Below, piece after piece: positions 62,119 to 64,000 of a stretch of DNA of 64,000 nucleotides. The first letter of the stretch is position 1. The number at the start of each line of letters is the position of its first letter. Location of the stretch: NCBI GenBank assembly GCA_034509925.1, contig CM067529.1:11169001-11233000 (forward strand), in the 5' to 3' direction. The position numbers were made by a program, and so were the translations under genes. The notes beneath the pieces were generated by a model that had not been told where the DNA came from, did no database searches, and saw nothing but the letters and a program-made list of their open reading frames with translations. This DNA is from Hirudinaria manillensis. Its lineage: Eukaryota; Annelida; Clitellata; Hirudinida; Hirudinidae.

Positions 62119-63938
62119 CTGGATTAAAATTGGTAAACAAATTCCTTTATTATTATTACTACTTATTATTACTATGTACGTTTAATACATGTTATTTATA
62201 ATTATGATTATAATTAATTTAATTTATTGAAAAATACGTAATTTAATGAGATAATGTATTTTAAAAGGTTTTGTTTTTTTATAATATTTTCTATTATTTT
62301 TTAATGAAATTTCAATTTTAATTTTAAAATAAATTTTAATGACTTTTAAACTTTGCTAATTTTTGACAAATTTAAAATAAGTAAAATATATTTTTCAATT
62401 TAATATAATTTATTTAGCATAAAATGAATTTTAAATTTTTCCTCTGCTTTATTTTTTTATTCTTTATTTTTAAGTTAAGTTCAAGGACAATTAACATTCA
62501 ATTGTCTTTTCAAAGTCCTTGATTGGAATATTTTTCTTCTATTTTTTACGAAATAAATTTTTAATTTGCAAAAATATGAACCCAAAAAGATTATAATTCA
62601 CTCGCTTTTAGCAGACTTTATTTTAGTCTGGCTAATTGAATTAGTGGATTTTGGCTTTAAATTTTCATTTATTTTATAATTTTTCTGACGATGCATAAAT
62701 AAGTCCCATTATAAATGGATAAATAAATGAATTGATAAATATGTTTATTAAAATCAAATAATAATCATATTAAATATTTTTATTTTATTTACGTAAAATG
62801 AATATATATCTTTATTTTTATAAAATGATTTTTATAAAATTTAATCCCTAAATGCTAAACTGTCCAATCTAACTCTAAGATATAAATAACAAACCAAGTT
62901 AATCACTTCCTAACAAATTGTATAATTAGACCAAAAGCAGAAGAAAATATGAAGCCGTGTTTCCGGCCAATTAATGAAAATATTTTAATGTTTTAATTTA
63001 AATAATTTTAAAACGTATTTTAATTGAAAATAATTTCGGAAAACAATGGAACAAATAATTCATATAATAAAAAAAACAATTATGACAAATTTGTGTGCAC
63101 TTAGGCATATCAATCTACTTTCGACAATATTTTTAAGTTTTTAATATTAATATAGGCAGTAAGAAGATGTGCTTTGAGGTATTTGGATTCAAAGTACAGC
63201 ACTTACGGTCAAGTACAATGCCAGTTATACATAAGTACACGTAGAACTACTACTAAGTAACTTAGGTTTGGAATAGTATTTTGTACGAAAATCTACAGAA
63301 CTAACAGATGCATCAGAGGCAGCATTTTGACAGATTACAAAAGCTGACAACAATTAAACAACGATTTACTCACGTGATAAAACATATCATCGCCTTTCAC
63401 CAGTATCAACATCATCATCATCACCGATACCACTATCAATTTCTTCAACAACATCGTCGTCGTCATCATCATCATCATCACCATCGACATCGCCGTCGTC
63501 GTCATCATCACCACTAACATCATCATCATCATCATAATCATCACCGCCAGATACCACCTGGTTGATCAGGGAGACAAAACATCTTGTCCTTTAACGCAAT
63601 ATCACCTGTAATATCGATGTCGTGACCGATGGAGACCGGAAAGGAGGTCGGCGAAGGACACCTTTGGAAGGACATGGAAAGGGCATTTGAGGCCATGCTT
63701 TGACTCCAGGAAGCAGATTCATCTGAAGAGGAAGCGCTTTGCTTTTAGAAATGCTATGAAAAGTCTACTAGGATGGAAAATAATTAATAATATTTAATTG
63801 TGCCCCAATTTTTATTTATATTATCTAGCGCTAATTCTAAAAACAAATATGTTCTTAATAACCTATTATTATTATTATGAAAATTTTACTCATCAGCTAT
63901 CTTGCGAGCTGTTGATAATAATAATAATAATCATAATG

Positions 63939-63996
<58 letters not shown>

Positions 63997-64000
63997 TAAT
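62119..64000. other. AT-rich region, probably HSPA12 intron
   Basis: Mostly AT-rich with CAT/CGT trinucleotide runs (63409-63545) and (AAT)n to the right edge (63913-64000). A minus-strand block around 63735-63607 reads as a serine-rich coding-like stretch (SSSDESASWSQSMASNALS) ending at an ATTACAG|GTGATA donor. It might be an exon of the HSPA12-type gene or of an unknown gene. Nothing else supportable. Confidence 0.4.

Overview
This window is AT-rich, intron-rich metazoan nuclear DNA. It shows GT-AG introns of 60 to about 1,800 bp, long (ATT)n and (GGAT)n microsatellites, tRNA-derived SINE relics, L2/CR1-type LINE relics and a Ty3/gypsy retrotransposon. The gene set (PX-SH3 adaptor, HECT ligase, M12B protease, C-type lectin, HSPA12-type HSP70) is animal and looks like an invertebrate, probably a protostome. 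I cannot fix the phylum from sequence alone. There are no bacterial operons, CRISPR arrays or rRNA genes.

Layout. 1-4155: microsatellite-rich noncoding DNA. 4156-16009 (+): a phosphotyrosine adaptor of about 20 exons with PX, two SH3 domains, YxN motifs, a proline-rich region and a C-terminal SH2; its last long intron carries an antisense retroelement relic. 17042-19633 (+): an intronless HECT E3 ubiquitin ligase. 19971-23522 (-): a ten-exon secreted reprolysin-type (M12B) metalloprotease with no prodomain. It converges on the HECT gene, and a TATA box and a 60-bp tandem repeat lie upstream of it.

24600-54630: a segmental array of five copies of one unrecognised leucine-rich-repeat gene, all on +. 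Four copies are followed by a 5'-truncated L2-like LINE relic that was duplicated with the gene. Copy 5 (52303-54628) is complete: 11 exons, 500 codons, all phases consistent. Copies 1-4 share a deletion of the exon 3 end plus exon 4, yet keep an in-frame potential junction. Copy 4 is also frameshifted, mosaic and interrupted by an antisense LINE fragment. The relics are themselves hit by an apparently intact gypsy element (27547-33076, 1,666-codon Gag-Pol, LTRs identical except for AATT repeat number) and three solo LTRs. Sister copies supply the empty sites, which confirms 4-bp target duplications.

55137-56761 (+): a two-coding-exon secreted C-type-lectin-like gene with a TATA box. 57737-62118 (-): the 3' seven exons of an HSPA12-type HSP70 whose N-terminal ATPase half appears to lie beyond the right edge; one intron holds a (GGAT)n tract of about 430 bp.

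The genes do not form a pathway. The most interesting parts are the PX-SH3-SH3-SH2 adaptor, the prodomain-less protease and the LRR array with its shared deletion, mosaic copy and nested transposons. All gene models were read by eye from splice sites and codon phase; no database search or transcript evidence was available.
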